In this document: piece by piece, positions 1-8,878 of the stretch
Numbering within the stretch: position 1 is the first letter of the stretch
How the letters are laid out: each line of letters starts with the position of its first letter
Assembly: GCF_900169785.1 (NCBI RefSeq)
Contig: NZ_FWER01000013.1
Span: 1 to 64,000, forward strand
Source of the DNA: Rhizobium sullae
GTDB taxonomy: Bacteria; Pseudomonadota; Alphaproteobacteria; Rhizobiales; Rhizobiaceae
Direction: 5' to 3'
DNA: 64,000 bases
The notes under the pieces: model-generated
Told to the model about the DNA's origin: nothing
Databases searched by the model: none
Seen by the model: only the letters and a program-made list of their open reading frames with translations
Position numbers and translations under genes: made by a program

Positions 1-257
1 TTCTCCGCAAGCACCCGTGCCAGGGCATCTTTGAGAATTGCGCGGATCTCGTCGTTCGCTAAGCCTTGAATTGCGAAAGCCCGGCTTGGTTCGACGCCCG
101 GATCTTCTTCCTGATCGCTGACGGTTTCATTGTCGCGCACCAGCGATTCCAACGCCTGATGAAACTTGGGATCTCCGGCAATGATTGTGAGCAGCGACAC
201 AAAAAGCCGACGATGGGCGTTCAACCGCGCTTCCGTTTCGTCTGCCATGTCGCTCAT
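1..257 (-). CDS. Hypothetical protein, partial (C-terminus beyond window)
   Basis: An open frame starts at ATG 257-255 and runs without a stop for 85 codons to the window edge, so the C-terminus is missing. A second ATG lies three codons in. The product is acidic and looks helical, with no signal peptide or membrane segment in the visible part. I do not recognise the family. Its ATG overlaps the TGA of the preceding 60-codon gene (ATGA), which implies translational coupling as the third gene of an operon headed by a methyltransferase. The continuous frame and the coupling are seen; the function is unknown. Confidence 0.55.
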   Translation of the reverse strand, partial: MSDMADETEARLNAHRRLFVSLLTIIAGDPKFHQALESLVRDNETVSDQEEDPGVEPSRAFAIQGLANDEIRAILKDALARVLAE

Positions 258-436
258 TTTATCGATCCCGCATCTAGCAGCGGAACGAGAGCTTGAGAAA
301 TTTGTTCCGGCGCTAAGCGCAAATCGAGACGCCGACGTGGTGACGTTTCAAGATCGATATTGCATTCGGTGGCCGCTAGTCGGACGAACTGTTCCAGCGC
401 AGAACCGTGGGAAGCATTCCCCGCTCCGCCGGCCAT
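254..436 (-). CDS. Small hypothetical protein, 60 aa
   Basis: A 60-codon frame starts at ATG 436-434, four bases after the methyltransferase stop (443-441), and ends at TGA 256-254, overlapping the next start codon. Tight spacing on both sides is the main evidence that it is real, because no strong Shine-Dalgarno sequence is visible and translation is probably coupled. The protein has a Gly/Ala-rich start, a central LAATECNIDLE stretch and a Leu/Ala-rich end. There is no signal peptide or membrane segment. Family and function are not recognised. Confidence 0.5.
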   Translation of the reverse strand: MAGGAGNASHGSALEQFVRLAATECNIDLETSPRRRLDLRLAPEQISQALVPLLDAGSIK

Positions 437-440
437 CCGG

Positions 441-1241
441 TCAGGGAACGATACCTCGGCAGGCCCAGGCGACGTTCGCAAAAGTTCTCCGGCCGTCGGG
501 CTGACCGGCCTCGTAGGCGTCGCGCACGGCAGCCTCGGTGCGCACCCGTTCCGCGGCGTCGAGCGTGGCCACATATTTGCCGAGCGGCCCTTCGCCAGCG
601 CCAATCGGTGTCCAGTAGTCGTCAAAGTTTTGATAGTCCATGCGGATCATCAGCTGGGTTTCCGTGACGTTTACGAGACCCTGCTCGACAAAAGTCCGTT
701 TCATTTCGTCCGGTTGCATCATCGGTTGGAAGCAATAGCGGGCGCGCAGCTGGCGCCCGGCGTCGCTGAGAGCCGCCACCGTGTCGACCATCATGCGCAT
801 GCCGGGCATGCCGCCGAGATGATCCCATACGGCCGCCGCGACGATGCCGCCCGGCCGGACGACGCGACGCATCTCGGCGACGGCCTTACTGGCCTCGGGT
901 ACGAAGTGGAGGACGAGCAGCGCCAAGGCGCGGTCGAACGTGCCGTCATCGAAAGGGAGTGCGCAAGCGTCCGCTTGCCGGACCTTTATGCGCGGGTCGG
1001 TGTTGCGCCGGATTGTTTCCTCGACAAAGACGGGAGAATAATCGATCGCGGCGATCTCGCCGAGCTCGGCGGTCCTGGCGAGCGCGAACGTCAGGCTGCC
1101 GGTGCCGCAGCCGACATCGAGAACCTTTTCGCCGTCGGCAAGCCCCGCGAAATCAATGAACATGGGCGCGAGTTTTTGGCTCCAGCGCCCCATGAGTTGC
1201 TCATAGCCGGCTGCATCGTGGATGGTGAAGCTTGAGGTCAT
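441..1241 (-). CDS. Class I SAM-dependent methyltransferase
   Basis: The product is a cytoplasmic methyltransferase of the Rossmann-fold type. SAM-binding motif I (LDVGCGTGSL, about residues 41-50) is intact, followed by an acidic motif II region (AAIDYSP), LPFDDGTFD and the post-motif VVRPGGIVA, the usual order in the Methyltransf_11/25 group. The substrate cannot be inferred. The start MTSSFTIHDA was chosen because the family-like sequence begins there; ATGs at 1253 and 1295 are in-frame alternatives, and the longer N-terminus looks non-coding. Two small genes follow at +4 bp and with an ATGA overlap, suggesting an operon. A long plus-strand frame across the gene is a shadow. Confidence 0.85.
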   Translation of the reverse strand: MTSSFTIHDAAGYEQLMGRWSQKLAPMFIDFAGLADGEKVLDVGCGTGSLTFALARTAELGEIAAIDYSPVFVEETIRRNTDPRIKVRQADACALPFDDGTFDRALALLVLHFVPEASKAVAEMRRVVRPGGIVAAAVWDHLGGMPGMRMMVDTVAALSDAGRQLRARYCFQPMMQPDEMKRTFVEQGLVNVTETQLMIRMDYQNFDDYWTPIGAGEGPLGKYVATLDAAERVRTEAAVRDAYEAGQPDGRRTFANVAWACRGIVP

Positions 1242-1337
1242 CGAACTATCCATAGATTTTGGTCGTATGCTAGACTTCGATAGAGTGCTTGCCAAGGCGC
1301 AAAAGCAATCGCTTTAAGGGGTAACTGATCGCTGTGT

Positions 1338-1528
1338 TCACCCCGCTTCAGTCATCTCGATCAACTGGATCAAGTTCCCGCAGGTGTCGTTCAAGACGGC
1401 CATCTTGACAGTGCTTGCATCCATAGGCGCTTGCGTGAACTCCACTTCCAAGGGCACGCAGCCATATTCCGCGTCCAGTTCATCGCCTCGGGGGTGCGCT
1501 GTGGAGGCGTCGCGTAAATCTGAGGTTT
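1338..1528 (-). pseudogene. 3' fragment of a VOC/glyoxalase-like gene
   Basis: Read on the minus strand, the frame from about 1528 to TGA 1340-1338 encodes roughly 60 residues ending in a typical VOC C-terminus: ...PLEVEFTQAP, then TVKMAVLNDTCGNLIQLIEM. There is no start codon or N-terminal half, and the frame closes upstream at a TAA near 1530. This is what remains of a glyoxalase/dioxygenase-superfamily gene. The family assignment rests on the D-x-x-GN-x-I-Q-L pattern and is moderately sure. Confidence 0.6.
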
Positions 1529-1588
1529 CTTAGGTGGAGCTTAACATTCTGGAATTAAGCATGTTCTCATGAAAAGGGCATGCTACAC

Positions 1589-3814
1589 ATGAAACATCCT
1601 CGGCTTCGCGCGGTCTTCCTTCTCCTCATCCTTCCTGCTGCCGCGTCGGCGTCCATCTGGGCGGCGCTCGCGATTATGATCGGGGTCGCAACAGGAGCTA
1701 CCGACGAGGCGTCCATTGGACGGCAGCGGCATCTTGCGGAAATCGTGGTTGCGAAGCTGCAGGAGGGCGTGGCCCACGATCAGGAAAGCGTGACGGTATG
1801 GGACGACGCAGTGCGAAAGGTTGCCGCTGGTGATCAGGACTGGATGGAGATGAACCTCGGCAAGTGGATGTTCACTTACTTCCAGCACGAGCGGGCGTTC
1901 GTGGTCGCTCCGGACGGGAGTGCAATCTACGCCTTCGCCAGTGACGAAGCCGACCCCAAAGAAGCCTTCCGGCAGATGCATGACATAGTTCTTCCGCTGG
2001 CCCAGAAGCTCCGGAGGAGGCTGGTCACAGGCGACCAGAATGGCGTCTCCGACCAAGTCCTTAGCATCGGCGAAAGCGAGCTGGCCCTCGTCAATGGCCA
2101 TCCGTCAGTCGTCAGCGTGAAACCCATAGTGTCGGATTCCGGCGATATAGAACAGGATCCGGCGCGCGTAAATCTTCACGTCGCCGTACGCTACCTCGAT
2201 GGCAACTTCCTATCCGGCATGGAGCAGGAATACATGTTCGACGACCTCCGCTTCGCATGGGCGCGAAGCAACGACGACGGCCGGTCCTATGCGAAGTTGA
2301 AGAACGCGACCGGAAGCGACTTCGGATATTTTTCCTGGCGACCGTTCGCACCAGGCGCCGCCGTGGCGGCCAGCGTCGGCCCAACGGTCGCCATCGCCGG
2401 TATCGCCGTCTTCGCTGCCATGAACGCTATGGGAGGGGCGGTGCTGCTACGAAGCCGCCGCCTGCAGCGCAGCAGAGCCGAGCTGGAGCACCTAGCCGCG
2501 CACGACGGCCTCACCGGACTGGTGAACCGCTCCGAGTTCCAAAGACACCTTTCTCAGTCGTTCGCCTCCTCCGTACCTGGACAGTCCACCGCAGTGCTGT
2601 TCATCGACCTAGATCGTTTCAAGCAGGTGAACGACATGCTTGGCCATGCGGCGGGCGACGCTCTCCTAGTGGCGGTTGCCGGCCGCCTGCACGATGTCTG
2701 TTCCGGAAGCCTTGTAGCGCGCCTCGGTGGCGATGAGTTTACCGTCGTCCTGAAGAACGTCTGCGAGGAGAACGTGGCCGCCGTCTGTGAGCATATCCTT
2801 GAAGCGATGGGGCGCCCCTTCGAGATGGACGGAGGCCCGATCAGCATCGGCGCGAGCATTGGGGTGGCTATCGCCGAGAGCGGAATGGCCGCTTCGGAGC
2901 TAACGAGAAAGGCTGATATCGCGCTGTATAATGCCAAAGGCGCCGGCCGAAACTGCTACGCGATCTTCGGCGCTCATATGGAGGAGCTCCTCCAGACGCG
3001 CCGCGAAATCGAATACGATTTGCGGCGGGCCGTAGCCGAAGGAGAAGGACTGGAGCTTCATTTCCAACCCGTCTATGTGGCGGACAACGGTGCGCTCTGC
3101 GGTGCTGAGGCGCTCCTGCGCTGGCATGACCCGATCCGCGGCAGCGTCGGTCCGGACGTGTTCATACCGATTGCGGAAGAATGCGGGCTCATGAACTCGC
3201 TTGGAGAGTTCGTCCTGAGGGAGACGTGCCTCGCCGCGCAGCGCTGGCCGGCGCTCAAGATCGCAATGAATGCGTCCCCGAAGGAACTCCGGGGCGATGG
3301 CTACCCGCTCAAGGTGATGTCGATGCTAAATCACTACGGCATCAACCCAGAACAGATCGAAATCGAGATTACGGAAGGTACGCTCCTTGACAGCGGAGGA
3401 CAGTGCCAGCGAAACATCGAGACGCTTCGATCGGCTGGCGTCCACTTCGCGCTCGACGACTTCGGAACGGGGTTCTCCTCGTTTGGACGCCTTCAGAACG
3501 TCAAGGTCGACCGTATCAAGATCGACAAGAGCTTTATCGACCGGTTCGGAAAGGAAGAGGAGGGGCAGGCCATCGTCGAAGCCATGATCGGATTGGCGCG
3601 CGCCAAGGGCTTGAAGACGACGGCCGAGGGCGTTGAAACCGAGGACCAGCGCGTGGCGTTGAAGGAACTCGGCTGCGATCATCTTCAGGGGTATCTGCTG
3701 TCCCGGCCTCTTTCGAAAGAGCAGTTCGATGAACTCGTCGGAGGCAACGTCGTCAACCTGCGTCTGTCAAAGATATCAACCCTCGCTCACGCCTCAAGCA
3801 GCCAGACCGAATAG
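1589..3814 (+). CDS. CHASE4-like sensor GGDEF-EAL protein (c-di-GMP turnover)
   Basis: This is a membrane-anchored signalling protein with diguanylate cyclase and phosphodiesterase modules. In order it has an N-terminal transmembrane segment (about residues 8-33), a periplasmic CHASE4-like sensor region with HDQESVTVWDDAV, a second transmembrane segment near 265-285, a GGDEF domain with intact GGDEF at about 377-381, and an EAL domain with intact EAL near 505 and DDFGTG near 623. Both catalytic signatures are complete, so the protein could make or degrade c-di-GMP. The start at 1589 is preferred over the ATG at 1580 because AAAGGG ends 10 bases upstream of 1589 but only one base before 1580. 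It stands alone between decayed genes. Confidence 0.9.
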   Translation: MKHPRLRAVFLLLILPAAASASIWAALAIMIGVATGATDEASIGRQRHLAEIVVAKLQEGVAHDQESVTVWDDAVRKVAAGDQDWMEMNLGKWMFTYFQHERAFVVAPDGSAIYAFASDEADPKEAFRQMHDIVLPLAQKLRRRLVTGDQNGVSDQVLSIGESELALVNGHPSVVSVKPIVSDSGDIEQDPARVNLHVAVRYLDGNFLSGMEQEYMFDDLRFAWARSNDDGRSYAKLKNATGSDFGYFSWRPFAPGAAVAASVGPTVAIAGIAVFAAMNAMGGAVLLRSRRLQRSRAELEHLAAHDGLTGLVNRSEFQRHLSQSFASSVPGQSTAVLFIDLDRFKQVNDMLGHAAGDALLVAVAGRLHDVCSGSLVARLGGDEFTVVLKNVCEENVAAVCEHILEAMGRPFEMDGGPISIGASIGVAIAESGMAASELTRKADIALYNAKGAGRNCYAIFGAHMEELLQTRREIEYDLRRAVAEGEGLELHFQPVYVADNGALCGAEALLRWHDPIRGSVGPDVFIPIAEECGLMNSLGEFVLRETCLAAQRWPALKIAMNASPKELRGDGYPLKVMSMLNHYGINPEQIEIEITEGTLLDSGGQCQRNIETLRSAGVHFALDDFGTGFSSFGRLQNVKVDRIKIDKSFIDRFGKEEEGQAIVEAMIGLARAKGLKTTAEGVETEDQRVALKELGCDHLQGYLLSRPLSKEQFDELVGGNVVNLRLSKISTLAHASSSQTE

Positions 3815-4057
3815 CAGCGGCAGTGAGGCGGTCAGAGTCGCAAGCAGCATCCCGGACGGCGCGCGAGGTCGACGCGCGGCGTGCTGTTGCTATTCTCGTT
3901 TAGATTCCGCCGCGCAAGAAGCCGCCGCGGCCGCCAGGCCCCGCGTCGCCAGCGTTCCACGGCCGCAGGTACTGCTGCACGAACGTTTGACGCTGTCAAA
4001 CGCCTTGGCTCGATCTGCAACGTACGATACTCTAGCTGCTTAGAATGGGAACGGAAA

Positions 4058-4330
4058 TCAGGCTCTCACTTGGATGATGTCAGGGATTTCGACGGGAATG
4101 TGCGCCTCGCGAGCGGCATCGATGAAGGCCTGCCTTGCCTGCTCTTTTGACGTTCTTCCGTCAGCTACGCCGATGCATACTTCCATGGCATCGAAAAATG
4201 CTTTGCCATCGGACACAGGCCAATACCGGAGAAGCATATCGAGGGCCTCCCGCGTATTTGTAATGGTGTAGAGCTGTCCGCTCTTCTTGCAGACAATCAT
4301 TACCGGCTGAACCCATTGCGCATTGTCCAT
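4058..4330 (-). CDS. DUF982 family protein
   Basis: The product is a small (90 aa) soluble protein of the DUF982 family, common and often multi-copy in Rhizobiaceae. The pattern seen is W-x-x-PV, REALDMLLRYWP, FFDAMEVCIGV and SKEQARQAFIDAAREAHI, which matches the family order. The start at 4330 (MDNAQWVQPV) is preferred because GAGGTGG lies just upstream; the frame could extend to 4387, but the extra residues do not resemble the family. The molecular role of DUF982 is not established. Confidence 0.8.
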   Translation of the reverse strand: MDNAQWVQPVMIVCKKSGQLYTITNTREALDMLLRYWPVSDGKAFFDAMEVCIGVADGRTSKEQARQAFIDAAREAHIPVEIPDIIQVRA

Positions 4331-4707
4331 GGCCCACCTCACGACCTGTCGGCAAGTTACACTCACTGGAATCCTGCACGGGCGCAAGCGGATTCAAAGG
4401 TTGGGTTAATTTCTCATCGATCCTGAAGACACAGAAAAACGCGGGGGAGCAGTTACCGCGCGTTTCGTTCGACACCGCCCGAACGCGCAGCGGTTTCCGG
4501 AGCCTTGGTGCGGGCAAGTTCCTGCAGGAATTGGTCCATCAGGGGGAATCTCCAAGCGCCAATACTTGCGTTCGGAGGCCAGCGAAAATTCAGGTTTTGT
4601 CTGCACCAATCGCGCCATTTGCAACCTGGGCTTCTGTCACATCCCCGCGACCCGCCAGCAATCCGGGTCGGTCGCTGGGAGGCGTCGGCAACACCACGAC
4701 CGCGGTC
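4331..4707. other. Gap without recognisable gene
   Basis: Several overlapping frames of 70-145 codons occur on both strands, but none has a convincing start, ribosome binding site or family motif. The minus-strand frame continues from the decayed cyclase to the right and probably represents further decayed sequence. No terminator or repeat was seen. Confidence 0.4.
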
Positions 4708-5022
4708 GGCGCTACGGACGACCGCGGTGCTCACAAATATGCTGCTAGGCTCGGCCATGGATTCAAGCCGCGAAAGGTCTCTCCGCAAAGCCGAGCTGGA
4801 TACCGATAGCCGCATCAAGGGCCTCATTCACGCTTGGGAATGCGGTGAGGAACCGTCGCCGGCGCTCTTGAGACTCCGGTCACCGTGGCGCTCGACCGAC
4901 GGTTTGATGACATCATCGAAAACTGAACGCAGCTTTGCCTAGGTCGCAGCCTCGTCCTCGGCCACAAGGCGGCTATATCCGGCGATGTCGCCGGCCATGA
5001 TCGCAGCGAGCTTCCGTTCCAC
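4708..5022 (-). pseudogene. Decayed class III adenylate/guanylate cyclase
   Basis: Read on the minus strand from GTG 5022, the frame encodes the family N-terminal signature VERKLAAIMAGDIAGYSRL, then meets an in-frame TAG at 4941-4939. It resumes as the expected FDDVIKPSVERHGD segment. The match then moves to a second frame (FLTAFPSVNEALDAAIGIQ), which stops at TGA 4765-4763, and to a third with ESMAEPSSIFVSTAVV, a stretch normally found further on in the catalytic domain. A nonsense codon, frameshifts and an internal deletion are therefore all visible. It is a relic and cannot make an active cyclase. Confidence 0.75.
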
Positions 5023-5103
5023 GCTAAGTTCTCGTTACTTTACTTCGGGTCACAACGTGCCTCTTGCCAACACCGGTTGCTATCGGGTTGGAGGAAAAGG
5101 AGA

Positions 5104-5877
5104 TCAGCCCTTGCGCTTGGTCGTTCCTGAAATCCATTTGGCCTGCTGGCCGCTGAGCAGGGCGCGATAGCGTTCCTGGCTGGCGGTCAGGTGAGCACGC
5201 ATGGCGGCGCGGGCGGCTTCCGGGTTATTGGCAGAAATCGCCTTCAGGATTGCCAGATGCTCTCGTTGCAGGCCTTCCTGATAGTTACGCGATAGCATGC
5301 TGTCTGTACCCCAAGGGGAAGCGACGTCGCAGGGGATCGCCCGCATGCCGAGCGCATCGAGAACTTCTACGTAGTAGGTATTATTAGTGGCGGCCGCAAT
5401 TGTGCGGTGGAAAGCGAAGTCGCTCTTGCCCGTTGCCTCGCCGCGCTCAAGCAGCCGGTCGAATTCGAAGAAAGCTTCCTGGATCTGAGCCTCCTGAGCG
5501 GCATTGCGCCGCAGTGCAGCAAGCCCCGCGCTCTCGATCTCCAGTCCCATGCGCACCTCGATCACATTAAGCGCATGGGAGATCTTGTTGCCGACATCAA
5601 GGGTGATCGAACCGAAAGCAATCGTCGGGTGGTCCTTGACGAAGACGCCGGCGCCTTGCCGCGCCTCGACAAGTCCATCGGCGGCAAGGGTCGCAATCGC
5701 CTCGCGGACAACGGTGCGGCTGACGCCGAAGAGCTCGCCCATCCGGCTCTCCGTTGGTAGCTTCTGGCCGGGCGCGTATTCCCCGGACAAGACCTGAGCA
5801 CGGATGGCCGAAACCACGCTTTCGGAGAGTTTCGGCCTTCGCTCGACCCTCAAATCAACGGCTATATCGGCCGCCAT
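5104..5877 (-). CDS. GntR family regulator, FadR/FCD type
   Basis: A 257-aa transcription factor with an N-terminal winged helix-turn-helix (about residues 15-80: LSESVVSAIRAQVLSGEYAPGQKLPTE, then SRTVVREAIATLAADGLVEARQGAGVFV) and a C-terminal all-helical FCD ligand-binding domain with FHRTIAAATNN. FCD regulators usually sense sugar acids or other carboxylates. The gene is the last of the dctP-dctQ-dctM operon, 9 bp after dctM, so it probably controls the operon and itself. The likely operator is the inverted repeat at 9094-9119 upstream of dctP. Confidence 0.9.
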   Translation of the reverse strand: MAADIAVDLRVERRPKLSESVVSAIRAQVLSGEYAPGQKLPTESRMGELFGVSRTVVREAIATLAADGLVEARQGAGVFVKDHPTIAFGSITLDVGNKISHALNVIEVRMGLEIESAGLAALRRNAAQEAQIQEAFFEFDRLLERGEATGKSDFAFHRTIAAATNNTYYVEVLDALGMRAIPCDVASPWGTDSMLSRNYQEGLQREHLAILKAISANNPEAARAAMRAHLTASQERYRALLSGQQAKWISGTTKRKG

Positions 5878-5886
5878 GTCGCTCTC

Positions 5887-7167
5887 CTATTTGAACACAG
5901 CCGGCAGCCACAGCGAAATTGCCGGGATGTAGGTGACCAGTCCGAGCACCACCAGGCCGGCGCCGTAGAACGGCCAGATCGAGCGCATAGCCTCCCAGAC
6001 GGAAATCTTGCCGACCGCACAAGCCACGAATTGCACGGCGCCGACTGGAGGCGTGTTCAGCCCGATGCCGAAATTCAGGATCATGATCACGCCGAAATGC
6101 ACCGGATCGACGCCGTAGGCCTGCGCCACCGGTAGGAAGATCGGCGTGCAGATGATGATGGTCGGTCCCATGTCCATGAACGTGCCGAGCAAAAGCATCA
6201 GGACATTGAGCAGCATCAACACCGTCAGTGGATCGTCGGCGACGGTCTTCATCCAGATCACCAGCGAGGCCGGCACCTTGAGGAAGGCCATCAGCCAGGA
6301 GAAGGCGGCGGCGGTGCCGATGATCAAAAGCACCATTGCCGTCGTGCGCACGGCGCCTTGCGTGGCGTGGACGAAGTCTTTCCAGCTCATCTGCCGGTAG
6401 ACGAAGAAGGTTATCAGCAGCGCGTAGAGCACAGCGATGCACGAGCTTTCCGTCGCCGTGAAGATGCCGGACCTCACCCCGCCGAAGATGATGGCGATCA
6501 GCAGAAGCCCGGGCAGCGCGACAGCGAGCAGATGCGCCGCCACGGCAAAGCCGGGGAACGGCTCCGTCGGGTAGCCGCGCGAGCGCGCGACGATGTAGGC
6601 GGTCACCATGAGTGCAACTGCGAGCAAGATGCCGGGTAGTATGCCGGCGGTGAACAGGTCGGCGATGGAGATCTTGCCGCCTGCGGAGATCGAATAGATG
6701 ATCATGTTGTGGGAGGGCGGCAGGAGCAGCGCGATCAGCGCCGCCATCGAGGTCACGTTGACCGCATAGTCTGCGCCATAGCCGCGCTGCTTCATCTGCG
6801 GGATCATCAGGCCGCCGACGGCTGCGGCTTCTGCCACCGCCGAACCGGAAATGCCGCCGAACAGCGTCGCGGTGACGATGTTGACCTGGCCGAGACCGCC
6901 GCGCACGTGGCCGACCAGGGACGCGGCGAAGGCAACAATGCGGCTCGCGATGCCGCCGCGTACCATCAAGTCGCCGGCGTAGATGAAGAAGGGGATGGCG
7001 AGCAGCGAAAACACGCTCATGCCGGAATTGAGCCGCTGGAAGACGACGAGCGGCGGTAGGCCCATGTAGACCACCGTTCCGAAGCTGGCAACCCCGAGGC
7101 AGAAGGCGATCGGCGTGCCTATCAGCATCAGGGTGGTGAAGACACCGAATAGGATCCAGAGTTCCAT
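5887..7167 (-). CDS. TRAP transporter large permease, DctM type
   Basis: The 426-aa integral inner-membrane protein is the channel-forming subunit of a tripartite ATP-independent periplasmic transporter, using an ion gradient to import an organic acid captured by DctP. Around a dozen hydrophobic segments span its length. Typical DctM motifs include the N-terminal GTPIAFCLG, the AIPFFIYAGDLM stretch, GGISGSAVAEAAAVG and a C-terminal GAVQFVACAVGKI. It begins 5 bp after dctQ and is followed 9 bp later by the GntR gene. Substrate is not decidable from this subunit. Confidence 0.92.
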   Translation of the reverse strand: MELWILFGVFTTLMLIGTPIAFCLGVASFGTVVYMGLPPLVVFQRLNSGMSVFSLLAIPFFIYAGDLMVRGGIASRIVAFAASLVGHVRGGLGQVNIVTATLFGGISGSAVAEAAAVGGLMIPQMKQRGYGADYAVNVTSMAALIALLLPPSHNMIIYSISAGGKISIADLFTAGILPGILLAVALMVTAYIVARSRGYPTEPFPGFAVAAHLLAVALPGLLLIAIIFGGVRSGIFTATESSCIAVLYALLITFFVYRQMSWKDFVHATQGAVRTTAMVLLIIGTAAAFSWLMAFLKVPASLVIWMKTVADDPLTVLMLLNVLMLLLGTFMDMGPTIIICTPIFLPVAQAYGVDPVHFGVIMILNFGIGLNTPPVGAVQFVACAVGKISVWEAMRSIWPFYGAGLVVLGLVTYIPAISLWLPAVFK

Positions 7168-7172
7168 CGCAA

Positions 7173-7751
7173 CTACACTTTCAATTTGACGTTCGGGTCG
7201 GCATTGATGTTTTCGATCTCGACGGCGATCTCGGCGGGCAAAATCTCATCCAGCGCATCGTCGATCGGTTCGCCGGCGAGACGAAGCACGATGCGCTCCA
7301 GCGAGAAGATCACGGCAAGCACACCGCCGGCGGCGAGCGGCAGATAGTCGAACGCGCCGGAAATACCCAGGGACGGCAAGGTGGTGTTCCAGGTCAGGCT
7401 CATAAGCGCACCGCCGTACCAAATCATGCCGGCGCCGAAGGCCAGAATGACCACGTCCGAGATCATGCGCAGGACGCGCTTGCCGGATTTCGGCAGCACG
7501 TAGAGCAGCACGTCGAAACCAAGATGGTTGTTCTCCCGGATGCCGATGGCGGCGCCGAGGAAGATGAACCAACTCATCAGCATGACCGAACCCGGCTCCG
7601 TCCAACTCGGCGAGTCGTTCAGCACGTAACGGCAAAATACCTGCCAGGCGACGAAGGCTGTCATCAGCACCAGGCCGGCGCCAGCGAGCCACAGTGCGGC
7701 GTTGCTCAGGCGCGTCAGGAAATTGGTGACGGGTGTCAGGTTGTTCGACAT
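7173..7751 (-). CDS. TRAP transporter small permease, DctQ type
   Basis: This 192-aa membrane protein is the small subunit joining DctM. Four hydrophobic segments are visible, with the conserved DctQ features FCRYVLNDSPSWTEP (about residues 39-53), LGAAIGIRENNHLGFD and GLVLMTAFVAWQ. It has a hydrophilic C-terminal tail of about 30 residues. A 150-bp gap containing a strong hairpin separates it from dctP, an arrangement that allows the binding protein to be made in excess. Start at ATG 7751. Confidence 0.9.
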   Translation of the reverse strand: MSNNLTPVTNFLTRLSNAALWLAGAGLVLMTAFVAWQVFCRYVLNDSPSWTEPGSVMLMSWFIFLGAAIGIRENNHLGFDVLLYVLPKSGKRVLRMISDVVILAFGAGMIWYGGALMSLTWNTTLPSLGISGAFDYLPLAAGGVLAVIFSLERIVLRLAGEPIDDALDEILPAEIAVEIENINADPNVKLKV

Positions 7752-7828
7752 AAGGGCCTCGTCGAATTTGGGCGTTCACTCTCCCTTATGGGGAGGATCG
7801 ATCAAGATTTGCGTGAAACGGCAGATGA

Positions 7829-7857
7829 ACCGGGGTGGAGATAACCGCCACCCCGGT
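7829..7857 (-). other. Intercistronic hairpin between dctP and dctQ
   Basis: The perfect inverted repeat ACCGGGGTGG / CCACCCCGGT has a 10-bp stem and a 9-nt loop, and lies between the dctP stop and the dctQ start. There is no U-tract after it on the transcribed strand, so it more likely protects the dctP message from 3' decay or attenuates than terminates fully. Confidence 0.6.
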
Positions 7858-7900
7858 AGCCTGACGCCGCCTCCTGCAAAAAAAGGGACGCAAGGCGCGG

Positions 7901-8878
7901 CTACTGCACCGCTTTTACATCCTCGACCATCTTCTTCAGCACGTCGTTGGTGACGTGCTTCTCGTAAACCGGGGCCATGGCGTCGATGAACCCCTGCTTG
8001 TCCGGCATGGTGATCTGCGCGCCGAGTTTTTCGACATTGGCACGCGATTCAGCGACCTTGGCTGCCCAGAGCTCGCGCTGCTTGGCGACGCTGTCCTTGG
8101 CTGCCTGCTTGAAGATCTCCTGATCCTCCGGCGTCAGCTTGTCGAAAGCGGCCTTGTTCATGACGAACACCTCCGGCAGGATCGTGTGCTCGTCGAGCGA
8201 GTAGTTCTTCGCAACTTCGGCGTGCTTGGCGGTGTCGTAGCTCGGGAAGTTGTTTTCCGCGCCGTCGATGACGCCCGTTTCGATCCCCGAGTAGACTTCG
8301 CCATAGGGCATCGGCGTGGCGTTGGCGCCGAGGGCCGCCACCATGTCGACGAAGATGTCGGACTGGATGACGCGGAACTTCAGGCCTTTCATGTCGGCAA
8401 CCGAGGCGATCGGCTTCGTCTTGTTATAGAAAGAGCGTGCGCCTGCGTCATAATATGCCAGCACCACGAGGCCGGCCGGTTCGAACGCCTTCTTGATCTG
8501 GTCGCCGATCGCGCCGTCCATGACCTTGTGCATGTGTTCTTCTGAACGGAAGATATAGGGCAGCGCCGGCACGATGGTTTCCTTCACCGTCCCGTTGAAC
8601 GGCGCCATCGAGATGCGGTTCAGCTCGATCACGCCCGAACGCACCTGCTCGATCGTGTCCTTCTCTTCGCCGAGCTGCGCGGAATGGTAGACTTCGACGG
8701 CGTAGCGGCCGCCCGTGCGCTCCTTCACCAGCTCGCCGAAATACTTGACGCCCTCGACGGTCGGATAGCCATCCGGATGAGTATCGGACGATTTCAGGAC
8801 CGTTTGAGCGCTGGCCGCGCTGCTCATGAACGAGGCGGCAACAATAAGACCCGCCGCCAGTTTAACAAAGCTTTTCAT
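7901..8878 (-). CDS. TRAP substrate-binding protein, DctP type
   Basis: The product is a periplasmic solute receptor of 325 aa. A signal peptide is clear (MKSFVKLAAGLIVAASFMS then AASA, cleavage near residue 24). The mature protein starts QTVLKSSDTHPDGYPTVEGVKYF, resembling DctP proteins that bind sugar acids such as hexuronates. Conserved parts include LGEEKDTIEQVRSG, the ligand-contact Arg region LKFRVIQSD and GAENNFPSYD. The start at 8878 has a strong GGGAGGAGAG ribosome site; the frame extends to 9001 but the extra 41 residues precede a perfect signal peptide and are rejected. It is the first gene of the operon. A uronate-like substrate is inference. Confidence 0.92.
   Translation of the reverse strand: MKSFVKLAAGLIVAASFMSSAASAQTVLKSSDTHPDGYPTVEGVKYFGELVKERTGGRYAVEVYHSAQLGEEKDTIEQVRSGVIELNRISMAPFNGTVKETIVPALPYIFRSEEHMHKVMDGAIGDQIKKAFEPAGLVVLAYYDAGARSFYNKTKPIASVADMKGLKFRVIQSDIFVDMVAALGANATPMPYGEVYSGIETGVIDGAENNFPSYDTAKHAEVAKNYSLDEHTILPEVFVMNKAAFDKLTPEDQEIFKQAAKDSVAKQRELWAAKVAESRANVEKLGAQITMPDKQGFIDAMAPVYEKHVTNDVLKKMVEDVKAVQ

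Noticed and set aside
360..1235. 291-codon plus-strand frame
   Set aside because: It lies wholly opposite the methyltransferase, has no family motifs and has shadow-type Arg/Ala/Gly-rich composition.
4505..4942. 145-codon plus-strand frame
   Set aside because: Minus-strand remnants of a cyclase explain the region; the frame lacks a ribosome site and motifs.
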